From Paludibacteraceae bacterium (GTDB lineage: Bacteria; Bacteroidota; Bacteroidia; Bacteroidales; Paludibacteraceae): a DNA stretch of 64,000 nucleotides. The translations under genes and the position numbers were made by a program. Within the stretch, counting starts at the first letter, position 1, and each line of letters starts with the position of its first letter. Below are positions 1-8,146 of this stretch, in pieces. The notes below the pieces were generated by a model that was not told the origin of the DNA, did no database searches, and worked only from the letters and a program-made list of their open reading frames with translations. The stretch is taken from the NCBI GenBank assembly GCA_024399495.1, contig JAKSNY010000003.1:1-64000 (forward strand). The letters are read 5' to 3'.

Positions 1-39
1 TGGAATACTCATAATATAAAAAAATTAAAAATTTTTTAA

Positions 40-125
40 TTGAAAGTTGAAAGTTAAAAGTTTTTATAATCGGTTCCTCCCTTCAGGGAGGTTAGGAGGG
101 AACTTTCAATTTTCAATTTTCAACT
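40..125. repeat. Inverted heptamer arrays around a hairpin
   Basis: Heptamers of the type TTGAAAG lie at about 40-60 and their reverse complement type (TTCAATT/TTCAACT) at about 102-125, so the two arrays can pair. Between them lies a GC-richer block with a hairpin (CCTCCC, loop TTCA, GGGAGG). It is downstream of lepA, which reads leftward. The same design of inverted heptamer arrays recurs at other spacers in this window. Function unknown. Confidence 0.6.
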
Positions 126-150
126 AAAATTGGACGCTAGTCCAATTTTA
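125..150 (-). terminator. Terminator hairpin overlapping the lepA stop
   Basis: A perfect 11-bp stem (125-135 with 140-150) closes a 4-base loop at 136-139. On the minus strand the 3' arm ends in a T-rich run, as in an intrinsic terminator. The lepA stop codon (137-139) lies in the loop and the last codons form one arm. Confidence 0.6.
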
Positions 151-1924
151 AGACTTCCATAAACGCTTTCTGCGGCACTTCCACTGTGCCAATCTGTTTC
201 ATACGCTTCTTTCCACGCTTCTGTTTTTCAAGCAGTTTGCGTTTTCGGGTAACATCGCCGCCATAACATTTGGCTGTAACATCCTTACGCACAGGCTTAA
301 TAGTCTCTCTGGCTATAATCTTAGCCCCGATGGCAGCCTGAATGGCAATCTCAAACTGCTGACGTGGAATAAGTTCCTTAAGTTTCTCACACATACGCCT
401 ACCTATTGTAACGGCATTATCGGCGTGAGTAAGAGACGATAGGGCATCCACGCTCTCACCGTTAAGCAGAATATCAAGCTTAACAAGTTTAGACGGACGG
501 AATCCGTTAATATGATAGTCAAACGATGCGTAACCCTTTGATATTGACTTTAGTTTGTCGTAAAAGTCAAACACAATCTCGCCCATAGGCATATCGTATA
601 GCAGCTCAATCCTGCCAGCCGATATATACTCCTGCTTAACAAGCTCTCCACGCTTTCCAAGACACAGGGTCATAATAGCACCAATGAAATCTGTTTTTGT
701 AATAATGGAAGCCCTTATATAAGGCTCCTCTATGTGGTCAATAAGGGTAGGGTCAGGCATACCCGATGGGTTATGCACATCAAGAACATCACCTTGCTTA
801 GTGTAGATTTTGTATTGGACGTTAGGAATAGTTGTGATAACGTCCATATTAAACTCACGGTCAAGCCTCTCCTGAACAATCTCCATGTGGAGCATTCCAA
901 GAAATCCGCAACGGAAACCGAACCCCAATGCGGCACTTGACTCATGTGTAAATGTAAGTGCGGCATCGTTGAGTTGGAGTTTCTCCATAGATGAACGCAA
1001 ATCCTCATAATCTTCAGAATCTATAGGATACACGCCTGCGAATACCATAGGTTTAACCTCTTGAAAACCATCAATCGCACTCTTGCAACCACCCTCTACG
1101 TGTGTAATTGTATCGCCCACACGTACCTCTTTAGCAGTCTTAATACCCGATATAATGTAACCCACATCTCCGCACTTCAACTCTTTTTTAGGCTCCATAT
1201 CAAGTTTAAGGACACCTATTTCATCGGCGTAATACTGCTTTCCTGTATTTACAAACTTAACCAAATCACCAGTATGAATGGTACCGTTTACAATCTTCAT
1301 ATAGGTTATGATTCCACGGAAAGAGTTGAAAACGGAATCAAAAATAAGGCATTGAAGTGGGGCATCGGGGTCACCGGTCGGGGCAGGAATACGCTCTACA
1401 ATGGCATCAAGAATCTCCTTTACTCCCATACCTGTCTTACCGCTTGCCTTAATAATCTCTTCAGGCTTGCAACCTAAAAGCTCCACAATCTGGTCTTCAA
1501 CCTCATCAGGCATGGCACTGTCCATATCCATCTTGTTCATAACAGGAATAACCTCAAGGTCATTCTCTATAGCCATATATAGGTTTGAAATAGTCTGAGC
1601 CTGAATACCTTGCGTGGCATCTACTATAAGCAACGCCCCCTCACAAGCCGCTATTGAACGTGATACCTCGTAACTGAAATCCACGTGTCCCGGAGTGTCT
1701 ATAAGGTTTAGTCTGTAGGTCTCCCCATTGTAATTGTAGTCCATTTGGATGGCATGGCTCTTTATGGTTATGCCACGCTCACGCTCCAAATCCATATCGT
1801 CCAGCACCTGTTCCTGCATATCCTTACCCACAACAGTCCTTGTCTCCTCCAATAACCTATCAGCCAGGGTGCTTTTACCATGGTCAATGTGGGCTATGAT
1901 GCAGAAATTTCTGATGTTCTTCAT
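137..1924 (-). CDS. lepA: Elongation factor 4 (LepA), ribosome back-translocase
   Basis: Translational GTPase that acts on the 70S ribosome. From the chosen start the protein is 595 residues, the usual LepA length, and begins [19 protein letters not shown] with the G1 loop at about residues 11-19. G2 (RGITIKSH, about 52), G3 (DTPGHVDF, about 77) and G4 (NKMD, about 131) follow, then the EF-G-like domains and the Lys/Arg-rich LepA C-terminus. The frame is open upstream to an ATG at 2020, but that ATG is upstream of the promoter -7 box, so the start at 1924 is preferred. The 5' leader carries one and a half copies of the GAGCGWAGCGA palindromic repeat. The gene is probably monocistronic, with a terminator overlapping its stop. 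Confidence 0.97.
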   Translation of the reverse strand: MKNIRNFCIIAHIDHGKSTLADRLLEETRTVVGKDMQEQVLDDMDLERERGITIKSHAIQMDYNYNGETYRLNLIDTPGHVDFSYEVSRSIAACEGALLIVDATQGIQAQTISNLYMAIENDLEVIPVMNKMDMDSAMPDEVEDQIVELLGCKPEEIIKASGKTGMGVKEILDAIVERIPAPTGDPDAPLQCLIFDSVFNSFRGIITYMKIVNGTIHTGDLVKFVNTGKQYYADEIGVLKLDMEPKKELKCGDVGYIISGIKTAKEVRVGDTITHVEGGCKSAIDGFQEVKPMVFAGVYPIDSEDYEDLRSSMEKLQLNDAALTFTHESSAALGFGFRCGFLGMLHMEIVQERLDREFNMDVITTIPNVQYKIYTKQGDVLDVHNPSGMPDPTLIDHIEEPYIRASIITKTDFIGAIMTLCLGKRGELVKQEYISAGRIELLYDMPMGEIVFDFYDKLKSISKGYASFDYHINGFRPSKLVKLDILLNGESVDALSSLTHADNAVTIGRRMCEKLKELIPRQQFEIAIQAAIGAKIIARETIKPVRKDVTAKCYGGDVTRKRKLLEKQKRGKKRMKQIGTVEVPQKAFMEVLKLD

Positions 1925-1934
1925 GTTCTTATTC

Positions 1935-1980
1935 GTCATCTCGAGCGTACCATTCGTCATCTCGAGCGTAGCGAGAGATC
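1935..1980. repeat. Palindromic repeat (1.5 copies) in lepA leader
   Basis: A full copy lies at 1956-1980: GTC, stem ATCTC (1959-1963), core GAGCGTAGCGA, stem GAGAT (1975-1979). Just before it, 1935-1949 repeats the first half, giving a 20-base tandem step. It is a member of the repeat family also found at 8103, 8426, 31835, 39485 and 59207. Here it is in the transcribed but untranslated leader of lepA. Confidence 0.85.
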
Positions 1981-1989
1981 TTTTAAAGT

Positions 1990-2020
1990 GCAAAGATACA
2001 AAAAAAGGGACAAGGGACAA
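1990..2020 (-). promoter_or_regulatory. Bacteroidota-type promoter of lepA
   Basis: On the minus strand TATCTTTGC (1990-1998) matches the -7 consensus TAnnTTTG. A TTG at 2018-2020 lies 19 bases upstream as the -33 box, and that TTG is part of the heptamer array at 2007-2036. Confidence 0.7.
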
Positions 2021-2036
2021 GGGTCAAGGGTCAAGG
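2007..2036. repeat. Heptamer array GGGACAA/GGGTCAA
   Basis: Four tandem heptamers: GGGACAA twice, then GGGTCAA twice. Related arrays precede the MFS/acyltransferase promoter (from 3944) and the PBP promoter (10340-10360). On the strand of the downstream gene the array reads TTGACCC and supplies the -33 TTG. Confidence 0.75.
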
Positions 2037-2051
2037 AGTTTTGGAAAGTTT

Positions 2052-3917
2052 TCAACAAAATTTGTTGTAGTATGCTTCCAAAGCGTTGTTGAACTCTGTC
2101 TTGTCATGCCCCGATGTCCAAGTCAGAGCTTGTGCGGTTATATCTTCAACATTCAGTGTCACAGGACGTTTTACGCCAAAGAATTTGTAGAAATAACGTA
2201 AAAATGTGATAATTAAATTAGGTGTGTCACTACGTCCGTAGCGGCTTGTCCTGCTACCCCAGAGACCATCTATCCTGACTGCAATAACCTTTACGTTTTC
2301 AGGTAACCTGCTACACACCTCAAATGCAAGTTTACGCCCTTCCATCTTCTCAGTGCCATCTGTGGTTATATGCCCTGTAGGGTAGAAAACCACATTCTTG
2401 CCACTCTCAAGGGCGTTAATCGTGATATCCGTAAGCCGTTTTGCAACATTTGCACCCCTGCGGCTTTTTCTTAAATCGGGTACTTTGATGCTGTCAAGAG
2501 TTTTTAGTACAGTTCTAAAGAGAGCAGAACCATAGTATCCCTCGTCAACAAGAGGCGTTAGATTGTAATCAGAGAATGTACTCATTATTATAAATGGGTC
2601 TGCAACAGCCTTATGTGTAGGTAGAACTAATAAAGTACAAGGTTTGTCTCTATTTGAGGCGTTCATCATACATTCCTCTCCAACTACACTGATATCGTAG
2701 TGATAGTGCAATATTCTTTTGAACGTTTTGCCTAAAACAGTCCTGTTGGTCAGGAAAATGTAGATTGAGGCTGCGAACATCACTAATGCAATCATTATAA
2801 ACATATAACTGATAGGCAGCACCATAGTCATCAAAGCAAATGTACCCGATGCAATTAGAATATATATGAATGAGACCTGATTAAAGAAAGCAAGTACAAG
2901 GTTTAGCGTAGAGCCTTTGACATTTTTTTGAATTTCAGCATCGAGTGGTATCTTAAAAAATCCGGCGGTCAGGGCGAAAATAAAAATTGATAGTTGACAG
3001 TGGACAGTTGACAGTGATTGCCAAGGAATGAAAAAGATTGCCAGACTCTCAATAACTAAAAGTATTTCAAAAATCGGGGTGAAGTGTATTATACTATGTT
3101 TTCTGTCAATGTAACCTGCTACAATACAACCCATTGTAATGCCTATGGCGGCTATGGCAAGCGTTATGCCTGTTTGTAAAGAACTCATACCAAGCACTGC
3201 AGGACAGTAAACAATAAGACCCATTTGCAGAGTTGCAGCCATCCACCAGAATATAGATAAAGTACGCACAACAGGCAGAATGCCACTGCAACCATCGCAA
3301 ACTTTTTTGCCCTCCAAGTAGAACCTGAAAGGATTTACACTGTAATTAGTATTAGATAAGGTTTCTTGAGCCTTGATGGTAAGGCTTCCAATCAAGCCAA
3401 GTATAGCGAACCCTGCAAGTAATATGTAGGAGATGTAAATAGGTTTTTCGGCAAGAAACGACGCCGCTACAGTACCTGCAAGCATTCCCAGAAATGCAAT
3501 GGCCTCCATTCCGCCCATACCTGTTGATACATTCCTTACTCCCCCGATGTCTCGTATAAGTCCGTATTTGGCAGGGGAGTAGAGGCTGCTTTGCGTTCCC
3601 ATAAGAACAATAGCCGTTATTACAACCCACACATTATGTATATAGAATCCAAACACTCCCACAGCCACTATAGGGATTTCCAACCATTTGAATATCTGAA
3701 CTATACGCTTTTTACTATAAAGAGAGGTCATTCTTTCTGCAAGTGGCGATAACAATATATAAGGCAGTACCAACGCTCCTGCCGCCATACTTATTACAAG
3801 TGGCTGATATTCAGCAGTAACCCATTTCACAGCCACAAAACAAGATAGGGTCTTCAGAAAATTATCATTCAGAACACCCCAGAAATTTGTAAAATACAGT
3901 GCTGTAAAACGTTTCAT
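2052..3917 (-). CDS. MFS transporter fused to a PlsC-like acyltransferase
   Basis: From the start MKRFTALYFTNFWG the protein is about 621 residues. Residues 1 to about 405 form a multi-helix MFS domain of the LplT lysophospholipid-flippase type. The C-terminal 190 residues form a glycerophosphate acyltransferase domain with the catalytic H-x4-D motif (THKAVADP, about residue 435) and a VFYPTG block (about 512). By family knowledge the pair imports a lysophospholipid and re-acylates it in the inner membrane; the AMP-ligase domain of E. coli Aas is absent. The start at 3917 is preferred over ATG 3956 because the latter lies upstream of the -7 box. Odd: residues about 302-311 (LSTVHCQLS) are encoded by a heptamer array of the intergenic type. 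Confidence 0.9.
   Translation of the reverse strand: MKRFTALYFTNFWGVLNDNFLKTLSCFVAVKWVTAEYQPLVISMAAGALVLPYILLSPLAERMTSLYSKKRIVQIFKWLEIPIVAVGVFGFYIHNVWVVITAIVLMGTQSSLYSPAKYGLIRDIGGVRNVSTGMGGMEAIAFLGMLAGTVAASFLAEKPIYISYILLAGFAILGLIGSLTIKAQETLSNTNYSVNPFRFYLEGKKVCDGCSGILPVVRTLSIFWWMAATLQMGLIVYCPAVLGMSSLQTGITLAIAAIGITMGCIVAGYIDRKHSIIHFTPIFEILLVIESLAIFFIPWQSLSTVHCQLSIFIFALTAGFFKIPLDAEIQKNVKGSTLNLVLAFFNQVSFIYILIASGTFALMTMVLPISYMFIMIALVMFAASIYIFLTNRTVLGKTFKRILHYHYDISVVGEECMMNASNRDKPCTLLVLPTHKAVADPFIIMSTFSDYNLTPLVDEGYYGSALFRTVLKTLDSIKVPDLRKSRRGANVAKRLTDITINALESGKNVVFYPTGHITTDGTEKMEGRKLAFEVCSRLPENVKVIAVRIDGLWGSRTSRYGRSDTPNLIITFLRYFYKFFGVKRPVTLNVEDITAQALTWTSGHDKTEFNNALEAYYNKFC
2987..3015. repeat. Heptamer array inside the MFS/acyltransferase gene
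   Basis: Tandem heptamers of the types TTGATAG, TTGACAG and TGGACAG, the same family as the intergenic array at 15494-15525. On the coding strand they specify LSTVHCQLS in a loop or helix end of the MFS domain, without breaking the frame. Confidence 0.7.
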
Positions 3918-3925
3918 AAACATTT

Positions 3926-3956
3926 GCAAAGATATAAAAAATGGGACAAGGGTCAA
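3926..3956 (-). promoter_or_regulatory. Promoter of the MFS/acyltransferase gene
   Basis: On the minus strand TATCTTTGC (3926-3934) is the -7 box. A TTG at 3954-3956 within a GGGTCAA heptamer array gives a 19-base spacing. The start codon at 3917 lies only about ten bases beyond the -7 box, so the leader must be very short. Confidence 0.7.
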
Positions 3957-3976
3957 GGGTCAAGGAACAAGGACTT

Positions 3977-4201
3977 TTGGAAAGTTTTCAACAATTATTT
4001 ATATTTCACCAATACTTTGTGTTTGGAAATTATATATGTACCCATTGAGGGCTCTGCCCCCTCTGTGAATGGGCAGAGTCCCTCCCATTCGTGGTCTGTG
4101 ACCACTCTGGGTCCCTCCCGTGCACGTGCCCACGGGTAGGAACGCCTCCTAGGGTACATATATAATTTCCAAATAACATACTTATGTTGAAAACTTTCCA
4201 A
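3977..4201. repeat. Outer 17-bp inverted arms around the cloverleaf element
   Basis: A 17-base sequence at 3977-3993 (TTGGAAAGTTTTCAACA) is exactly inverted at 4185-4201 and encloses the cloverleaf element. The motif TGTTGAAAAC also occurs at 10322 beside the second element and, on the minus strand, at about 2047-2056 upstream of the lepA promoter. Confidence 0.7.
4022..4173. repeat. Cloverleaf-like structured element, copy A
   Basis: A perfect 22-bp terminal inverted repeat (4022-4043 with 4152-4173) encloses three hairpins: CTCTGCCC/GGGCAGAG, GTGGTC-TGT-GACCAC and CCCGTG/CACGGG. Copy B at 10174-10309 keeps the architecture and core strings (GGGTCCCTCCCGTGCACGTG) but has compensatory changes in the outer and second stems. 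It lies between divergent genes. It may be a non-autonomous mobile element or a structured RNA; it has no coding capacity. I do not recognise a named family. Confidence 0.75.
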
Positions 4202-4307
4202 CATTCAACTTTACTCATTACTGCGTAATTCGTGAATTTTGTCGTGACTCGGCATAGAAAATGAATTTTCTCTGCTCTCGCTACTCCAAAATTTCAACTT
4301 TTTTTTG

Positions 4308-4316
4308 TAAATTTGC
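4308..4316 (+). promoter_or_regulatory. Promoter -7 box before the PurF-like gene
   Basis: TAAATTTGC fits TAnnTTTG and lies 24 bases before the start codon. No good -33 TTG is visible at the usual distance. An imperfect hairpin (arms at about 4250-4260 and 4263-4273) lies just upstream. Confidence 0.5.
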
Positions 4317-4340
4317 AGACCAATTTTTTTTCACATCATT

Positions 4341-5759
4341 ATGGGCGGATTTTTCGGAACAATCTCCAAGTCAAGCTGTGTGGCAGACCTATTCTACGGC
4401 ACAGACTACAATTCACATCTAGGTACAAAACGTGCCGGTATGGCTACCTACTCACCTGTTAAAGGTATGACACGCTCCATTCATAACATTGAGGGAGCGT
4501 ATTTTCGTTCCAAGTTTGAGGCTGGATTAGGTAAGTTTGACGGTTCTACATCGGGTATTGGAGTTATAAGCGATACAGATGCACAACCAATCATAATTCA
4601 TTCACACTTAGGGCGTTTTGCCATAGTTACAGTAGCAAGGCTTGACAATAAGGATGAGGTGGAGCGGCACTTGCTTGAGAAAGGATACCATTTTACTGAA
4701 CTGAGTTCAGGAAAGACCAACCAAACGGAGCTTATAGCAACACTGATTTGTGAAGGTAAGACCATTGAAGAGGGTATCCAAAATGTATTTGATAATATAA
4801 AAGGCTCTTGCTCAATGCTTTTGCTTACAGAAGACGGAATCATCGCCGTTAGAGACAAGCTTGGCAGAACACCTGTAATAATAGGCAAGAAAGAGGGTGC
4901 GGTGGCAGTATCGGTAGAGCCTAACGCATTTCCTAATTTGGACTACAACATAGATTATTTTGTAGGTCCCGGTGAGATTGTAAAACTTACCGCCGATGGG
5001 TGGACTCAGTTGCGTAAGCCTGGAGATAAGATGCAGGTCTGCTCATTCTTCTGGGTATATTTTGGGTTTCCATGCTGTGATTATGAGGGAGTTAACGTAG
5101 ATATAGTGCGTAACTCGTTAGGTGAGGCACTTGGCAGACGTGATGCAGAAAACGGAGAAAAGTATGATTTTGCATGCGGCATTCCGGATTCAGGCATAGG
5201 GCACGCCATCGGGTATGCAATAGGGTCAGGAATACCATATAAAAGAGGTATATTAAAATACACACCCACATGGCCTCGTAGTTTTACACCCTCTAAGCAA
5301 GAGATGCGTAACCTTGTGGCTAAAATGAAGTTATTGCCTAACCGTCAGATGCTTACAGGTAAAAGCGTAGTGTTCCTTGACGACAGTATAGTACGCGGAA
5401 CCCAACTGAAAGGAAATGTAAATATGATGTATGAGTATGGTGCCAAGGAAGTTCACATGCGTATAGCGTGTCCTCCGCTAATCTACTCTTGCCGTTACCT
5501 TAATTTCTCTGCCACACAGAATGATTTGGAACTTGTAACCCGATATTATATAGAGAAATACGAGGGCAGAAATGATGCAAACCTTCAAGAGTACGTGGAC
5601 CCAAATTCAGAGAAACACGCACGTCTTGTAGAGGATATAAGAAAGAGATTTAACCTTACATCACTGAAATTCAATACCGTAGATGCACTAATCAAAGCAA
5701 TAGGCTTACCAAAAGAGAGGGTATGCACGCATTGTTTTGACGGAAGCTCATATTTTTAA
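4341..5759 (+). CDS. PurF-like amidophosphoribosyltransferase lacking catalytic Cys
   Basis: 472 residues: an N-terminal class II glutamine-amidotransferase-like domain (1 to about 230) and a C-terminal phosphoribosyltransferase domain. The PRPP-binding loop VVFLDDSIVRGTQL is intact at about 341-354. The protein begins MGGFFG where active PurF has MCGI, so the N-terminal nucleophile cysteine is replaced by glycine and no cysteine occurs until residue 13. The glutaminase activity is therefore probably lost, leaving ammonia-dependent transfer or another role. Similar cysteine-less paralogues occur in Bacteroidales from my general knowledge. It is followed by ffh and folD with short repeat-filled spacers, a likely transcription unit. 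Confidence 0.85.
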   Translation: MGGFFGTISKSSCVADLFYGTDYNSHLGTKRAGMATYSPVKGMTRSIHNIEGAYFRSKFEAGLGKFDGSTSGIGVISDTDAQPIIIHSHLGRFAIVTVARLDNKDEVERHLLEKGYHFTELSSGKTNQTELIATLICEGKTIEEGIQNVFDNIKGSCSMLLLTEDGIIAVRDKLGRTPVIIGKKEGAVAVSVEPNAFPNLDYNIDYFVGPGEIVKLTADGWTQLRKPGDKMQVCSFFWVYFGFPCCDYEGVNVDIVRNSLGEALGRRDAENGEKYDFACGIPDSGIGHAIGYAIGSGIPYKRGILKYTPTWPRSFTPSKQEMRNLVAKMKLLPNRQMLTGKSVVFLDDSIVRGTQLKGNVNMMYEYGAKEVHMRIACPPLIYSCRYLNFSATQNDLELVTRYYIEKYEGRNDANLQEYVDPNSEKHARLVEDIRKRFNLTSLKFNTVDALIKAIGLPKERVCTHCFDGSSYF

Positions 5760-5822
5760 TGTTTAACCGGTTAATCGGTTAATCGTTTAATCGATTCACC
5801 GATTCACCAGTTCACCGATTCA
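5760..5822. repeat. Octamer array between the PurF-like gene and ffh
   Basis: Seven to eight degenerate octamers of the types AACCGGTT, AATCGGTT, AATCGATT and CACCGATT run up to three bases before the ffh start. No promoter box is visible, so ffh is probably read through from upstream. Confidence 0.7.
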
Positions 5823-5824
5823 TT

Positions 5825-7144
5825 ATGTTTGAAAGTTTATCAGAACGCTTGGAGCGTTCATTTAAGATTTTAAAAGGTCAAGGCAGAATCACTGAGATTA
5901 ACGTAGCCGAGACCCTTAAAGACGTTAGAAAGGCATTGCTTGACGCCGATGTCAACTACAAGACAGCCAAGGAGTTTACAGATAATGTGAAAGCCAAGGC
6001 GATGGGCATGAACGTCATTAACTCCATAAACCCACAGCAGTTAATGATAAAGGTTGTACACGATAACCTTACAGAACTGATGGGAGGGGAGAGTGTGGAA
6101 CTTAATGTAAAGTCAGAGGCTGGTAGGCCTGCAATAATACTTATGAGCGGTTTGCAGGGCTCAGGTAAGACCACATTCACAGGCAAACTTGCCAATATGC
6201 TAAAGACCAAGAAGGGTAAGCACCCACTTATGGTTGCGTGCGATATATATCGTCCTGCCGCCATAGACCAATTAAAAGTGCTTGGAGAGCAGATAGAGGT
6301 GCCTGTTTATGCAGAAGAAACCAATAAGAACGCTGTTCAAATTGCTGAAAATGCCATTAAACAGGCTCGCAAAGATGGTAATGACGTTGTAATCATAGAT
6401 ACAGCAGGTCGTCTTGCCGTAGATGAGGCAATGATGACAGAGATTGCAGCCATTAAAAAGGCGGTTACACCTCAGGAGATTCTATTTGTTGTTGACTCCA
6501 TGACGGGTCAGGACGCAGTCAATACAGCAAAAGAGTTTAATGAGCGTCTTGATTTTACAGGTGTAGTACTTACAAAACTTGACGGTGATACACGTGGCGG
6601 TGCCGCACTATCAATACGTAATGTGGTTAACAAGCCTATCAAGTTTGTGGGTATAGGTGAGAAGATGGACGCCTTAGACCAATTCCATCCTGCACGTATG
6701 GCAGACCGCATACTTGGAATGGGCGATATAGTGTCTTTTGTAGAGAAGGCGCAAGAGCAATATGATGAGGCGGAGGCAAGAAAACTATCCAAGAAAATAG
6801 CAAAGAATCAGTTTGATTTTGAGGACTTTATGAAACAAATTCAGCAAATCAAGAAGATGGGTAACATAAAGGACCTTATGGGTATGATTCCTGGAATGGG
6901 TAAGGCTTTGAAAGACGTTGATATTAAGGACGATGCGTTCAAGCATATTGAGGCAATGATTCAGTCTATGACACCGTATGAGCGTCACAACCCTGAATGC
7001 CTTAACGGTTCACGCAAGCAGCGTATCTGCAAAGGTGCAGGGGTTGATATTGTGGAGTTGAACCGTCTGGTAAAGCAGTTTGACGCCATGCGTAAGATGA
7101 TGCGTGCGGTGCAGAGTCATAAATTATCTCCGAGGAGACACTAA
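5825..7144 (+). CDS. ffh: Signal recognition particle GTPase Ffh
   Basis: 439 residues, normal length. The N domain (1-85) leads into the G domain with P-loop GLQGSGKTT at about 109-117, DTAGR at about 194 and TKLDGD at about 249. A Met-rich M domain from about 325 (GMIPGMGKAL, then SRKQRICKGAG) binds 4.5S RNA and signal peptides. It delivers inner-membrane and secretory nascent chains to FtsY. The start is fixed by MFESLSERLERSFK, typical of Ffh. The leader is an octamer array. Confidence 0.97.
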   Translation: MFESLSERLERSFKILKGQGRITEINVAETLKDVRKALLDADVNYKTAKEFTDNVKAKAMGMNVINSINPQQLMIKVVHDNLTELMGGESVELNVKSEAGRPAIILMSGLQGSGKTTFTGKLANMLKTKKGKHPLMVACDIYRPAAIDQLKVLGEQIEVPVYAEETNKNAVQIAENAIKQARKDGNDVVIIDTAGRLAVDEAMMTEIAAIKKAVTPQEILFVVDSMTGQDAVNTAKEFNERLDFTGVVLTKLDGDTRGGAALSIRNVVNKPIKFVGIGEKMDALDQFHPARMADRILGMGDIVSFVEKAQEQYDEAEARKLSKKIAKNQFDFEDFMKQIQQIKKMGNIKDLMGMIPGMGKALKDVDIKDDAFKHIEAMIQSMTPYERHNPECLNGSRKQRICKGAGVDIVELNRLVKQFDAMRKMMRAVQSHKLSPRRH

Positions 7145-7149
7145 CAGAC

Positions 7150-7205
7150 GGTGAATCGGTGAATCGAAGGATTCACCAACGATTAACCGATTAACCGATT
7201 AACCA
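7150..7205. repeat. Inverted octamer arrays between ffh and folD
   Basis: GGTGAATC is repeated twice, then its reverse-complement type (GATTCACC, CGATTAAC repeated three times), so the spacer can fold on itself. It ends nine bases before the folD start. Confidence 0.7.
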
Positions 7206-7213
7206 AGAAAAAT

Positions 7214-8089
7214 ATGAAAATTATTGATGGAAAAGCAGTTGCAACTGAAATTAAGCAGCAGATTGCAGAAGAGGTAAAGCAAATAGTAGCGGCAGGTGGC
7301 AAGCGTCCGCACCTTGCAGCCATACTTGTAGGTCACGATGGTGGCAGTGAGACCTACGTTGCAAACAAAGTAAAGTCTTGTGCTGAGTGCGGATTTGAAT
7401 CCACACTAATAAGGTATGAGGCAGACGTTACAGAGGCTGAGTTGCTCTCTAAAATAGATGAGCTTAACAATAACCCCGATGTAGATGGTTTCATCGTGCA
7501 ATTACCACTTCCAAAACACATAAATGAGCAGAAAATAATAGAGTCTGTCTCATATAAGAAAGATGTTGACGGTTTCCACCCAATCAATGTGGGGCGTATG
7601 TCAATAGGGCTTCCTTGCTTTGTAAGTGCCACCCCTAAGGGTATAGTGGAGTTGCTGAAACACTATAATATAGAGACTAAAGGTAAGAATTGTGTGGTTC
7701 TTGGCAGAAGCAACATTGTAGGCAAGCCGGTAGCCTCCTTAATGATGCAGAAGGGTACTGACTCAACTGTTACTATATGCCATTCGCACACACAGAATCT
7801 AAAGAATATATGTAAGAACGCCGATATCATAATTGCGGCTCTCGGCAAGCCTGAATTTGTTACGGCCGATATGGTTAAGGACGGTGCGGTGATTATAGAC
7901 GTTGGTACAACTCGTGTTTCAAGTACAGAGACCAAATCGGGTTTCAAGTTGAAAGGCGACGTTAAGTTTGATGAGGTGGCACCTAAGTGCTCCTACATCA
8001 CTCCAGTCCCTGGTGGCGTTGGTCCTATGACCATCTGCTCCCTGATGATAAACACCCTTGCAGCTGGAAAAAAACTTTATTATCGGTGA
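7214..8089 (+). CDS. folD: Bifunctional methylene-THF dehydrogenase/cyclohydrolase FolD
   Basis: 291 residues, normal length. It interconverts methylene-, methenyl- and formyl-tetrahydrofolate with NADP, in the cytosol. Catalytic region [12 protein letters not shown] (Tyr and Lys, about 49-59), [13 protein letters not shown] at about 95-107, and the NADP-binding [13 protein letters not shown] at about 163-175; PGGVGPMT lies near the C-terminus. It is downstream of ffh with no promoter visible and is probably cotranscribed. Confidence 0.96.
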   Translation: MKIIDGKAVATEIKQQIAEEVKQIVAAGGKRPHLAAILVGHDGGSETYVANKVKSCAECGFESTLIRYEADVTEAELLSKIDELNNNPDVDGFIVQLPLPKHINEQKIIESVSYKKDVDGFHPINVGRMSIGLPCFVSATPKGIVELLKHYNIETKGKNCVVLGRSNIVGKPVASLMMQKGTDSTVTICHSHTQNLKNICKNADIIIAALGKPEFVTADMVKDGAVIIDVGTTRVSSTETKSGFKLKGDVKFDEVAPKCSYITPVPGGVGPMTICSLMINTLAAGKKLYYR

Positions 8090-8102
8090 TGCGAATACTT
8101 CC

Positions 8103-8134
8103 CGTCATTCTGAGCGAAGCGAAGAATCTCATAA
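8103..8134. repeat. Left inverted palindromic repeat of the GIY-YIG unit
   Basis: Stem ATTCT (8107-8111), core GAGCGAAGCGA, stem AGAAT (8123-8127). The whole 32-base block is present in inverted orientation at 8426-8457 with one mismatch, so the two bracket the GIY-YIG gene. Confidence 0.9.
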
Positions 8135-8146
8135 ATATAGAGTGAT

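Noticed and set aside
1925..2020. N-terminal extension of lepA from the ATG at 2020
   Set aside because: The extension reads through the -7 box and the palindromic repeat; the family start MKNIRNF is at 1924.
3918..3956. Upstream starts of the MFS/acyltransferase gene
   Set aside because: They lie in or before the promoter box; MKRFTALYFTNFWG at 3917 fits the family.
4022..4173. Cloverleaf element as a tRNA gene
   Set aside because: It has no tRNA-like anticodon arm or T-loop, its outer stem is 22 bp, and its length is about 150 bases.
5760..7205. Tandem arrays as a CRISPR
   Set aside because: Units are 7-8 bases with no spacers of constant length and no cas genes.
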